A DNA stretch of 64,000 nt from NCBI GenBank assembly GCA_946481695.1, contig CAMLON010000007.1, positions 3,096-67,095 on the forward strand, read 5' to 3'. Shown here piece by piece: positions 36,313 through 45,426 of this stretch. The position numbers were made by a program, and so were the translations under genes. This DNA comes from an uncultured Bartonella sp. (lineage in GTDB: Bacteria; Pseudomonadota; Alphaproteobacteria; Rhizobiales; Rhizobiaceae). Numbering within the stretch: the stretch's first letter is position 1; each line of letters opens with the position of its first letter. The notes under the pieces are model-generated. The model ran no database searches. It was not told the DNA's origin and saw only the letters and a program-made list of their open reading frames with translations.

Positions 36313-37239
36313 TTACTGGACAAGAGGTCCCTCACCGGATTTTAAATCAATACCCGTGATATGGGATTTTCCGGCCAAAATTGCTATATATTGTTGAACA
36401 GCTTTTGACCAGCTTGACGCCTCGAGCCAGGCAGCAATTTTTTCTTTTACCAGTTTGAGCGGAAGAATTTCTCCCGGGATAATCTGGTTTATTTCGACAA
36501 TATGATAACCATAACGGCTCTCGATTGGTTGCATCAATAGCCCCGTTTTTTTTGCTTTTTTCAAAGCACTTTCAAATTCCGGCACAGTCGACCCGCGTGT
36601 TATCTGACCAAGATTGCCACCTTGAGCTGCTGAAGGGCAGGAAGAAATATCTTTCGCAAATGTGGCAAATTCATGTGGATTTTTTTTCACCTGTTCCAAA
36701 ATGGCATAAGCTTTCTCGCGTGCTTGATCGAAGGCTTTTTTGTTTTTCGGGTTGGCACCGATAAGAATGTGTCTGACCTGCCAGATCGTTTCGGTTGAAA
36801 AGCGTGATGGATCGCGATCATAGAATGCTTTGCAATCTTCTTCACTCGCTTCAGGTGTTTTTATTTCACCTTCAAGAAGGGCAGAGATTGCCGCGTCAAG
36901 CTTTGTTTGCTGGCCACTGTCTTCGCCCGCGTTATTTTCCCCGACACAGTCTTCATTATCGGGAACAAGATTTTTGTTTTTCGCTTCCTGCCACAAAAGT
37001 TCACGGATAACCAATGAACGCGCAGCTTCAAGAAGCGCTTCACCCGGCGTTGGAGCCGGATGATTTTGTGCTTCTTGCAGAATATCGACTTCGGGAATGA
37101 CAACGCCATTGACGCTCACCTCTTTGAATAGCGGCTTGGCTTTTGGCGGAATTCTCGTGTCGATTTCCTGCTTTGTGGGCGAGGAGGGAACCACTATTTT
37201 TTTTAATCCCGAATGTTCGACTTTTACCGTTGTCGCCAT
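36313..37239 (-). CDS. Parvulin-type peptidyl-prolyl isomerase in the nar operon
   Basis: The 308-residue protein has a C-terminal parvulin (PpiC/NifM-type) domain at about residues 150-265, with WQVRHILIGANP, FATFAKDISSCPSAAQGGNLG and RYGYHIVEI. The N-terminal 120 residues contain a SurA-like helical segment (TPGEALLEAARSLVIRELL). No signal peptide is seen, so it is probably cytosolic, where NarG and NarH mature. By analogy with NifM it may help fold nitrate reductase; this is inferred from position between narI and moaA. The ATG at 37239 has GGAG nine bases ahead; the in-frame TTG at 37245 is too close. Confidence 0.85.
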   Translation of the reverse strand: MATTVKVEHSGLKKIVVPSSPTKQEIDTRIPPKAKPLFKEVSVNGVVIPEVDILQEAQNHPAPTPGEALLEAARSLVIRELLWQEAKNKNLVPDNEDCVGENNAGEDSGQQTKLDAAISALLEGEIKTPEASEEDCKAFYDRDPSRFSTETIWQVRHILIGANPKNKKAFDQAREKAYAILEQVKKNPHEFATFAKDISSCPSAAQGGNLGQITRGSTVPEFESALKKAKKTGLLMQPIESRYGYHIVEINQIIPGEILPLKLVKEKIAAWLEASSWSKAVQQYIAILAGKSHITGIDLKSGEGPLVQ

Positions 37240-37265
37240 AGACAATTACTCCTTTATCCGCAGTT

Positions 37266-37988
37266 TTACTCCGTTACTTCTCTACGGATGTGAACGGGCA
37301 GGCGGTCTTTTTTGCGAACCACCTGATATCCCGAACGCCAGATATAACGCACCGGCGCACTCAGCATATGAACGAGGCGTGTAAACGGGAATAAAAGCAA
37401 AATGGTGAGCCCGAGGAAAAGGTGCAGTTTGAATACAAAAGCCACATCGGTGATATAGCTCGAAGCTGCAAGGTTGAAGGTGAATATTCCCTGCGCCCAA
37501 TCCATCAGCTTGACCATTTCATGCCCGTCGAGATGCTGCATCGAAAAAGGTATGGTTGCAAGACCGAGGAAAAGCTGTGCCCACAACAGAAGAATAATCA
37601 ATGTATCTGTTGTGCTTGAAGTTGCCCTGACCCGCGGGTCGAACAAACGCCGATGGACAAGCATTGTCGCGCCGATAATGGCCATTGCTCCGGCTATGCC
37701 ACCGGCAGTCATTGCAACAATCTGTTTGAAACTATGGCTGACGCCTAGAGCATCCCAAACGGCAATCGGTGTGAGAAGCCCGACAAAATGGCCTAAAAAG
37801 ATAAACAACACACCGACATGGAAAAGAACAGAACCCCACATCAATTGTTTACGACGCAACAACTGGCTGGAACTTGCACGCCATGTATAAGGCTCGCGGT
37901 CATAACGGATAATCGAGCCAAGTGCCAGAACAGTCAAAGCAATATAGGGATAGACCCCGAATATGAGTGTATGGAAAAAGTGCAACAT
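37266..37988 (-). CDS. narI: Respiratory nitrate reductase gamma subunit (cytochrome b)
   Basis: NarI is the membrane subunit that oxidises quinol and passes electrons through two b haemes to NarH. The 240-residue protein has five predicted membrane helices, with histidines in FHVGVLFIFLGHFVG and near the C-terminus in KLHLFLGLTILL and FTRLVHMLS that fit the haeme ligands. The frame is open to 38150, but NarI proteins begin at MLHFFHTLIFGVYPYIAL; the ATG at 37988 also avoids overlap with narJ, which ends 13 bases upstream. Confidence 0.95.
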   Translation of the reverse strand: MLHFFHTLIFGVYPYIALTVLALGSIIRYDREPYTWRASSSQLLRRKQLMWGSVLFHVGVLFIFLGHFVGLLTPIAVWDALGVSHSFKQIVAMTAGGIAGAMAIIGATMLVHRRLFDPRVRATSSTTDTLIILLLWAQLFLGLATIPFSMQHLDGHEMVKLMDWAQGIFTFNLAASSYITDVAFVFKLHLFLGLTILLLFPFTRLVHMLSAPVRYIWRSGYQVVRKKDRLPVHIRREVTE

Positions 37989-38001
37989 TGTCTCTCTATC
38001 C

Positions 38002-38700
38002 TTAAATTTGCGTAGAAGCATCGCGGTGCTGGGCACGGATGCGACGTTGTAACCGGTCAGGCCCGCAATCATTTTCACCCTGATTGCCACCGAAAGTAAT
38101 GGCTTCCTCTTCCCAGATGCGGTCGAGAGCCTCAAGGTCATTCGGGTCATCTTCTTTACGGTTGACGATTTCGGCCGTTAGTGCCTCGTCGGCTCGTTCG
38201 CCAGACAGGCTTTCAAGAGCAACAAAAGCTGCGGCATAAACAGAACCGCGTTTTTGTAATCTCTGCCGGATAGCCGAAATGATATGCAAGGTTTCGCCAA
38301 GAAGATGGCGGGCTTCCTCGTCACTTCTTGTTGACAGAAATTCAAGAAACATCGGCAGATAATCCGGCATTTCGTGAACGTCGATTTCAAAACCGGCCTC
38401 GTCATACATGTCCTTGAGATCGACCATCGCCTGTCCACGATCGCGGTTTTCGCCGTAAACATGTTCAAAAAGATGGAGCGACAAAGACCGCGTTCTGTCA
38501 AAAAGCAAAACGTAGTCTTCCTGTACTTCATAAATGTCGCGATCGGAAATTGCCGAGACCAGACTTTTCAGGCCGACAATTTCTGCCGCATCAAGATCGG
38601 AAAGTTGATCGAGCGTTGCTCTGATAAGATTGCCCGATTGCTGCAATTCTTCATCCGGATAGCTTAAAAGTAAGGAAATGATTTTGAGATCGGAATTCAT
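38002..38700 (-). CDS. narJ: Nitrate reductase molybdenum cofactor assembly chaperone
   Basis: The 232-residue protein is the dedicated NarJ chaperone (TorD/NarJ family). Characteristic text includes LLSYPDEELQQ near the N-terminus and LSLHLFEHVYGENRDRGQAM, the conserved chaperone core. It binds apo-NarG and allows insertion of the molybdenum cofactor and membrane docking. It is cytosolic and not part of the final enzyme. Its start shares one base with the narH stop. Confidence 0.94.
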   Translation of the reverse strand: MNSDLKIISLLLSYPDEELQQSGNLIRATLDQLSDLDAAEIVGLKSLVSAISDRDIYEVQEDYVLLFDRTRSLSLHLFEHVYGENRDRGQAMVDLKDMYDEAGFEIDVHEMPDYLPMFLEFLSTRSDEEARHLLGETLHIISAIRQRLQKRGSVYAAAFVALESLSGERADEALTAEIVNRKEDDPNDLEALDRIWEEEAITFGGNQGENDCGPDRLQRRIRAQHRDASTQI

Positions 38701-40238
38701 TACGCGCTCTCCTTCAATAAGTCTGTCGGTGTTGTGACGACTTTCTTACCCTTTGAGCCGAAAAGATCACCCTTTGAATTGCCGCCCGAACATCCGTTGC
38801 CGAATGAAAAGCCGCAAGACCCGCGCAGGTCATAGGCATCTTCACTCACTTCACGGTGGGATGTCGGAATGACAAAACGGTCTTCATAATTGGCGATCGC
38901 CATGACCTGATACATGTGTTCGATCATTTCAGGTGTCATGCCGACTTTTTCCGCATATTCCGGACGATATTCACCATCGACAGATTTCGCACGCATATAA
39001 GCACGCATGGCAAGCATACGTTCAAGTGCCGAAACAACCGGTGCTTCTTTGCCTGCCGTCAGCAAATTGGCAAGGTAACGCACGGGGATGCGCAACGAGC
39101 GGACATTTGGAATGAAATCGTCCATTGCAAGTTTACCGGCTTCGGCTGCCGATTGCAGCGGCGAAAGCGGCGGAATATACCAGACCATCGGCAATGTGCG
39201 ATATTCAGGGTGAAGCGGAAAGGCTACTTTCCATTTCATTGCCATTTGATAGACAGGCGAATGTTGGGCGGCTTCAATCCATTCGTCACTTACACCGTCT
39301 TTACGTGCCTGTTCGATAACAGCAGGGTCATTCGGATCAAGGAAAATCTTTAATTGTTCCTCATAAAGATCCTGTTCGCCTTCTGTAGCAGCAGCATCGG
39401 AAATCTTGTCGGCATCATAAAGCATCACACCAAGATAACGGATACGACCGACACAAGTTTCCGAACAAACTGTCGGCATACCGCTTTCAATGCGCGGATA
39501 GCAGAAAATGCATTTTTCCGATTTGCCGGAAGACCAGTTGAAATAAATCTTCTTATAGGGGCAGCCTGAAACACACATACGCCAGCCGCGGCATTTTTCC
39601 TGATCGATGAGAACAATACCGTCATCCTCGCGCTTATAAATCGCACCTGAAGGGCAAACGGCCACGCAGGCAGGATTGAGGCAATGTTCGCAAAGACGTG
39701 GCAAATACATCATGAATGTATTTTCAAATTCACCGTAAATTTCTTTTTCGACATTGGCAAAATTGTAATCTTCTGAGCGCTTGGAAAATTCGCCACCAAG
39801 CACATCTTCCCAATTCGGGCCCCATTTGATTTTTTCCATGCGCTCGCCGGTAATCTTCGAGCGCGGACGGGCAACCGGCATGGTTTTTGACTCTTTTGCC
39901 GTTTGCAAATGCTCATAGTCGAAATCGAATGGTTCATAATAATCGTCAATTTCCGGCAGATCGGGATTGGCAAAAATTTTGGAAAGAACACGCCACTTTG
40001 CGCCCATGCGCGGACGTATCTTGCCATTCGATTTTCTGATCCAGCCGCCATTCCAGCGTTTCTGGTTTTCCCAATCTTTGGGAAAACCGATGCCGGGTTT
40101 GGTCTCGACATTGTTGAACCAGGCATATTCAACGCCTTCGCGGTTCGTCCAGACATTTTTGCAGGTGACAGAGCAGGTATGGCAACCGATACATTTATCG
40201 AGGTTCAGAACCATACCTATTTGCGCGCGAACCTTCAT
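38700..40238 (-). CDS. narH: Respiratory nitrate reductase beta subunit
   Basis: The 512-residue iron-sulfur subunit carries four cluster-binding groups: CIGCHTCSVTCKNVW near the N-terminus, CEHCLNPACVAVCPSGA, CRGWRMCVSGCPYKK (the tryptophan-containing group that binds a [3Fe-4S] cluster) and CIFCYPRIESG with CSETCVGR. It passes electrons from NarI to NarG on the cytosolic face. It overlaps narG by four bases (ATGA). The C-terminus has a short Gly/Cys-rich stretch, CGFSFGNGCSGGNSKG, which is also seen in other NarH proteins. Confidence 0.96.
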   Translation of the reverse strand: MKVRAQIGMVLNLDKCIGCHTCSVTCKNVWTNREGVEYAWFNNVETKPGIGFPKDWENQKRWNGGWIRKSNGKIRPRMGAKWRVLSKIFANPDLPEIDDYYEPFDFDYEHLQTAKESKTMPVARPRSKITGERMEKIKWGPNWEDVLGGEFSKRSEDYNFANVEKEIYGEFENTFMMYLPRLCEHCLNPACVAVCPSGAIYKREDDGIVLIDQEKCRGWRMCVSGCPYKKIYFNWSSGKSEKCIFCYPRIESGMPTVCSETCVGRIRYLGVMLYDADKISDAAATEGEQDLYEEQLKIFLDPNDPAVIEQARKDGVSDEWIEAAQHSPVYQMAMKWKVAFPLHPEYRTLPMVWYIPPLSPLQSAAEAGKLAMDDFIPNVRSLRIPVRYLANLLTAGKEAPVVSALERMLAMRAYMRAKSVDGEYRPEYAEKVGMTPEMIEHMYQVMAIANYEDRFVIPTSHREVSEDAYDLRGSCGFSFGNGCSGGNSKGDLFGSKGKKVVTTPTDLLKESA

Positions 40239-43200
40239 TCTGCGGCCTCCTTCATTGCTGAATTTTCTTCACCATCCATCCAATCGACATGGTCAAGCTT
40301 GCGAACCACCACAAACTCGTCACGATTGGCGCCGACAGTGCCGTAATAATTGAAACCGTATGATTGCTGGACATAGCCGCCGATCATATGGGTCGGTTTG
40401 GTAATAACGCGGGTCACCGAGTTATGGATCCCTCCGCGTTGTTTGGTTAAAGGCGAGCCCGGAACATTCACGATTTTTTCCTGGGCGTGATACATGAAGA
40501 CCGTTCCGTCTTTCATGCGCTGTGAAACGATGACACGGGCAACAAGCGAACCATTGGCATTGAAAGCTTCCACCCAGTCATTATCGACAATACCGGCCTT
40601 TTGAGCGTCATTTTCCGAAATCCAGACAACCGGTCCGCCTCTGTTCAAAGTCAACATCAACAGATTGTCGGAATAGGTCGAATGGATACCCCATTTCTGG
40701 TGCGGGGTTATGAAGTTCAAAATCAGATGCGGCTTGTCACCGGCCTTGGCTTCGATCGCCGTTGTTACCGTTTTGGTGTCGATCGGCGGGCGATAAACGC
40801 AGAAACCTTCACCAAAGGCACGCATCCACAAATGATCCTGATAAAGTTGCTGGCGACCGGTGATAGTGCGCCACGGGATCAATTCGTGAACATTGGTATA
40901 GCCGGCATTATAGCAGACTTTTTCTGATTCAAGACCGGACCACGTGGGTGACGAAATGATTTTACGCGGCTGGGCAACAATGTCGCGATAACGGATCTTC
41001 TCGTCTTCCTTGGGCAATGCGAGATGCGTATGATCGCGTCCCGTATGTTCACCCAAAGCTTCCCATGCCTTGACAGCAACTTCACCATTAGTTTCAGGTG
41101 CAAGGGTCAAAATGACTTCGGTTGCATCAATATCGGTTGCAATGCTCGGCATGCCTTTTGTCGCACCCTCATCTTCAACAACGCCATTGATACGGCCGAC
41201 GAGATCGACTTCCTCTTCGGTTTTCCAGTTGATACCTTTGCCACCATTGCCGACCTTTTTCATCAACGGCCCAAGGGCGGTAAAACGCTTGTAGATATTC
41301 GGATAGTCGCGTTCAACCACCGCAATGGCCGGCATTGTTTTGCCCGGAACAGGTTCGATTTCGCCCTTTTTCCAATCCTTGACATCGAATGGCTGACCAA
41401 GCTCGCCCGCAGTATCGTGCTGGCTCGGTGTTAAAACGACATCTTTTTCAACACCCAGAACTTCTTTCGATACTTCGGAGAATTTCTCGGCAAGGCCTTT
41501 GAAAATATCCCAGTCGCATCTTGCTTCCCAAGCCGGATCAACCGCGCTTGAAAGCGGGTGGATGAAGGGGTGCATGTCCGACGTGTTAAGGTCATTCTTT
41601 TCGTACCATGTTGCAGTCGGCAACACGATATCGGAATAGACACAGGTTGTAGACATACGGAAATCGAGTGTGACGAGAAGATCGAGTTTGCCTTCCGGCG
41701 CTTCGTCATGCCAGACGGCTTCTTTGGTCTCGACCCGTCCCTGATCTCCCAGATCCTTGCCCAACACGCCATTGGCCGTGCCGAGGAAGTGTTTGAGGAA
41801 ATATTCGTGCCCTTTACCTGATGAACCGAGAATGTTCGAGCGCCAGACAAACATGTTGCGTGGCCAGTTTAACGGATCATCCGGATCTTCGCACGACATT
41901 TGCAGGCTACCCGATTTCAGACCGTCGACGATATAATCCTTCGGGTCTTTACCGGCAGCTTCCGCTTCGTTAACAAGGTTGATCGGATTTGCTTTCAATT
42001 GTGGTGCCGATGGCAACCATCCCATGCGCTCGGCACGGATATTATAGTCGATCAATGCACCATCCCACGGCCCTTCGGGAGCAGTCGGCGACAACAATTC
42101 GCTGACTTTCACAGTTTCATAGCGCCATTGATCGGTATGGGCATAGAAAAACGACGTGCCGTTCATCTGGCGTGGCGGGCGCGACCAGTCAAGACCGAAA
42201 GCAAGCGGAGCCCAACCGGTTTGCGGGCGCAATTTTTCCTGTCCCACATAGTGGCTCCAGCCGCCGCCGGATTGACCGATACAACCGCACATAACGAGCA
42301 TATTGATAATGCCGCGATAGTTCATATCCATATGGTACCAGTGATTGATACCGGCACCGAGAATAACCATCGAGCGACCTTTGGTCTTTTCGGCATTGCG
42401 GGCAAATTCACGTGCGACTGTTATGATTTTGTCGCGCGAAACGCCCGTGATCTTTTCTGCCCATGCAGGAGTATAAGGAATATTGTCATCATAGGAACTC
42501 GCACAGTTTTTGTCTTTGAAACCGCGCTCCAAGCCGTAGTTGGCAACGAAAAGGTCAAAAACAGTGGCGACAACAACTTCGCCTTCCGGCAATTTCAATT
42601 TGCGGGCAGGTACTTTGCGTGTGAGAATGCTCTCATGATCGGTGCCGTCATCGAAACTGTGTTCGCGACTTGCAAAATAGGGGAAATCGACATCGGCAAC
42701 GGTGTCATGCTCGCCTTCAAGCATGAAACTCATTTCCAATGTGACATCACGGCCCTTGCCATCTTTTGATTCAAGGTTCCATTTGCCTTTTTCACCCCAG
42801 CGGAAACCGGAAGAGCCGAGCGGTGCAACATATTCACCGCTTTTCATATCAACGGCGACAGTTTTCCATTCGGGATTATTGGTTTCACCGAGCTTGTCGG
42901 CAAAGTCGGAGGCACGCAGCAAACGATCAGGAATGAAGTGGCCATTTTTGCTAACCAGTCTGACGAGCATCGGCATATCTGTGTAGCGCTGGCAATAATC
43001 TTCAAAATATTCGGCCTGACGCTCCAGATGAAATTCGCGCAAAATAACGTGGCCAAGCGCCATGGCAAGAGCAGCGTCGGTTCCTTGCTTGGGATGAAGC
43101 CAGAGATCGGCAAACTTGCTTGCTTCCGAATAATCGGGTGAAACAACCACCGATTTTGTGCCTTTATAGCGGGCTTCCGAATAAAAATGCGCGTCCGGTG

Positions 43201-43981
43201 TGCGTGTTTGCGGCACGTTGGAGCCCCAAAGCATAAGGAAACCGGCATTATACCAATCGGCAGATTCAGGCACATCTGTCTGTTCGCCCCATGTCATGGG
43301 TGAAGCAGGCGGCAAATCGCAATACCAGTCATAGAAAGACATGCATACACCGCCGAGAAGTGACAGGTAACGCGAACCGGAAGCATAGGAGACCATGGAC
43401 ATTGCCGGAATCGGCGAAAAGCCGATAATCCGGTCGGGACCATATTTCTTGATTGTGTAAGAATTGGCAGCAGCGATAATCTCGTTGACTTCGTCCCATG
43501 TAGAACGAACGAAGCCGCCGAGCCCGCGTACCTTCTGGTATTCAGCCCGCTTTTCAGGATTTTCCTGAATTGCAGCCCATGCACCAACCGGTGTTTTTAC
43601 CACGCGTTCCTTGCGCCACAATTTGATAAGACGCGAGCGGATCAACGGATATTTTACACGGTTTGCCGAATACATATACCAGCTATAGCTTGCTCCTCGC
43701 GGACAGCCACGTGGTTCATGGTTGGGGAGATCGGGGCGGGTACGCGGATAATCGGTCTGCTGGGTTTCCCAAGTGACAATACCACCCTTGACATAGATTT
43801 TCCACGAGCACGAGCCGGTGCAATTGACACCGTGCGTCGAGCGCACGATTTTGTCATATTGCCAGCGTTTGCGATAAGCGTCTTCCCATGAGCGGTTTTC
43901 ATTGGTTGTTACACCATGTCCATGAGAAAACGGTTGTTTTTTTCGTGCCAGAAAATTCAGGCGGTCGAGTAGTAGACTCAT
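40235..43981 (-). CDS. narG: Respiratory nitrate reductase alpha (catalytic) subunit
   Basis: At 1248 residues this is full-length NarG. The N-terminal [4Fe-4S] group is of the His/Cys type, HGVNCTGSCSWKIY, with the remaining Cys in PRGASYSW-containing downstream text (EPRGCPRG). The molybdenum site region YDWYCDLPPASPMTWG is present. It reduces nitrate to nitrite at a bis-MGD cofactor on the cytosolic side. No twin-arginine leader is seen, consistent with the inward-facing type rather than Nap. The ATG at 43981 follows AAGGAG by seven bases; the TTG at 43984 is in frame but less likely. Confidence 0.97.
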   Translation of the reverse strand: MSLLLDRLNFLARKKQPFSHGHGVTTNENRSWEDAYRKRWQYDKIVRSTHGVNCTGSCSWKIYVKGGIVTWETQQTDYPRTRPDLPNHEPRGCPRGASYSWYMYSANRVKYPLIRSRLIKLWRKERVVKTPVGAWAAIQENPEKRAEYQKVRGLGGFVRSTWDEVNEIIAAANSYTIKKYGPDRIIGFSPIPAMSMVSYASGSRYLSLLGGVCMSFYDWYCDLPPASPMTWGEQTDVPESADWYNAGFLMLWGSNVPQTRTPDAHFYSEARYKGTKSVVVSPDYSEASKFADLWLHPKQGTDAALAMALGHVILREFHLERQAEYFEDYCQRYTDMPMLVRLVSKNGHFIPDRLLRASDFADKLGETNNPEWKTVAVDMKSGEYVAPLGSSGFRWGEKGKWNLESKDGKGRDVTLEMSFMLEGEHDTVADVDFPYFASREHSFDDGTDHESILTRKVPARKLKLPEGEVVVATVFDLFVANYGLERGFKDKNCASSYDDNIPYTPAWAEKITGVSRDKIITVAREFARNAEKTKGRSMVILGAGINHWYHMDMNYRGIINMLVMCGCIGQSGGGWSHYVGQEKLRPQTGWAPLAFGLDWSRPPRQMNGTSFFYAHTDQWRYETVKVSELLSPTAPEGPWDGALIDYNIRAERMGWLPSAPQLKANPINLVNEAEAAGKDPKDYIVDGLKSGSLQMSCEDPDDPLNWPRNMFVWRSNILGSSGKGHEYFLKHFLGTANGVLGKDLGDQGRVETKEAVWHDEAPEGKLDLLVTLDFRMSTTCVYSDIVLPTATWYEKNDLNTSDMHPFIHPLSSAVDPAWEARCDWDIFKGLAEKFSEVSKEVLGVEKDVVLTPSQHDTAGELGQPFDVKDWKKGEIEPVPGKTMPAIAVVERDYPNIYKRFTALGPLMKKVGNGGKGINWKTEEEVDLVGRINGVVEDEGATKGMPSIATDIDATEVILTLAPETNGEVAVKAWEALGEHTGRDHTHLALPKEDEKIRYRDIVAQPRKIISSPTWSGLESEKVCYNAGYTNVHELIPWRTITGRQQLYQDHLWMRAFGEGFCVYRPPIDTKTVTTAIEAKAGDKPHLILNFITPHQKWGIHSTYSDNLLMLTLNRGGPVVWISENDAQKAGIVDNDWVEAFNANGSLVARVIVSQRMKDGTVFMYHAQEKIVNVPGSPLTKQRGGIHNSVTRVITKPTHMIGGYVQQSYGFNYYGTVGANRDEFVVVRKLDHVDWMDGEENSAMKEAAE

Positions 43982-44005
43982 CAATGGTCTCCTTAACTTG
44001 CGGCG

Positions 44006-45421
44006 TTATTTTTGTGTCCGACGACCTTCGACATGGAGAATTGCACCGTTACGGATGTAACAGAACCATGTGATGGCGAGGCAAATAACGTAAAAAATCA
44101 TAAATCCCCAAAGTGCGGCTTGCGGGCCACCCGTTGCATCTTTGGAAAGTGCAAAACTTACGGGAATAAGAAAGAAAGCATAGGCAGCAATCGCGGCGGT
44201 AAAGCCGGTAATTGCAGCCGATTCACGGTCGCTTTGATGGCGTTTTTGTTCTTCCGTGGCGTTTGGCATGGACTTGTCGATAACACGGCTCATAATAACC
44301 GGTATCATCTGGAAGGTCGAAGCATTGCCGACACCGGTTGCAAAGAACAAAACCATGAATGCAGCAAAGAAACCGGGGAAAGCGATGGCACTACCGGGAT
44401 TTGCAACAAAATAAAGTGCAGCACCCAGAGCAAGCATCATCAGGATAAATGCCCAGAAGGTTACACGGCCACCGCCGATTTTGTCGCTTACGCCACCAAA
44501 TCCCGCACGTGCAAGTGCTGAAATCAGTGGTCCTAAGAATACATAGTGCAACACGTTTACATCCGGAAAAGTCAACCGCATCAAAAGTGGGAATGCAGCA
44601 GAAAAACCGATGAACGAGCCAAAAGTTCCCATGTAAAGAACGCACATCAACCAGTTGTCTTTGCGTTTGAAAATAATGGCCTGATCGGCAAATGAAGCCT
44701 TGGCATCGGCAATGTCGTTCATTCCGAACCAGCAGCATATGGCTGATAAAGCAATGAAAGGTACGAAAACAAAAGCACCGTTCTGTAACCAGAGTTCGGA
44801 AGTGGAACCGTCCGCTTGCGTCACTGTGAGCGGGTGACCGCCCAACCAGCCGAAGGCATTGGTGGCAATAACGAGCGGGACAACAAATTGCACAACCGAA
44901 ACACCGAGATTGCCCAAACCGGCATTAAGGCCGCTGGCTTTACCCTTTTCGGCTTTCGGGTAAAAAAACGAAATATTCGACATGGAAGAAGAAAAGTTTC
45001 CGCCACCAAAGCCGCATAACAGTGCGAGAAGCGCCATCACCCAATAAGGGGTGCTGACGTCCTGAACAGCAAAACCGATACCGAGTGCCGGTATCAACAA
45101 TGAAGCAGTTGTCAGCGCTGTCCAGCGACGGCCGCCAAATATCGGCACCATAAAGGAATAGAAAATACGCAGTGTTGCGCCTGAAAGCCCCGGCAAAGCA
45201 GTAAGCCAGAACAATTGTGTCGAACTGAATTTGAAACCGGCACGCGGCAATTCAGCCACAACCACCGACCAAACTTGCCACACAGCAAAAGCCAAAAGCA
45301 GAGCCGGAATAGACAACCAAAGATTCTTGTTGGCAATTTTGTGCCCGTAATTATTCCAGAAACTGCTATCTTCGGGATTCCATTCGGTTAACACGTAACC
45401 TTTATTAATTTGATTGGACAT
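44006..45421 (-). CDS. narK: NarK2-type nitrate/nitrite antiporter
   Basis: This 471-residue major facilitator has 12 predicted membrane segments and the nitrate signature GGGNFSSSMSNISFFYP. It resembles the NarK2 half of the fused NarK of Paracoccus, which exchanges cytosolic nitrite for external nitrate during respiration. It lies five bases after the NarK1-type gene and 24 bases before narG. The ATG at 45421 follows CAGGAG. Role assignment between the two transporters is by family resemblance. Confidence 0.92.
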   Translation of the reverse strand: MSNQINKGYVLTEWNPEDSSFWNNYGHKIANKNLWLSIPALLLAFAVWQVWSVVVAELPRAGFKFSSTQLFWLTALPGLSGATLRIFYSFMVPIFGGRRWTALTTASLLIPALGIGFAVQDVSTPYWVMALLALLCGFGGGNFSSSMSNISFFYPKAEKGKASGLNAGLGNLGVSVVQFVVPLVIATNAFGWLGGHPLTVTQADGSTSELWLQNGAFVFVPFIALSAICCWFGMNDIADAKASFADQAIIFKRKDNWLMCVLYMGTFGSFIGFSAAFPLLMRLTFPDVNVLHYVFLGPLISALARAGFGGVSDKIGGGRVTFWAFILMMLALGAALYFVANPGSAIAFPGFFAAFMVLFFATGVGNASTFQMIPVIMSRVIDKSMPNATEEQKRHQSDRESAAITGFTAAIAAYAFFLIPVSFALSKDATGGPQAALWGFMIFYVICLAITWFCYIRNGAILHVEGRRTQK

Positions 45422-45426
45422 GCGAA

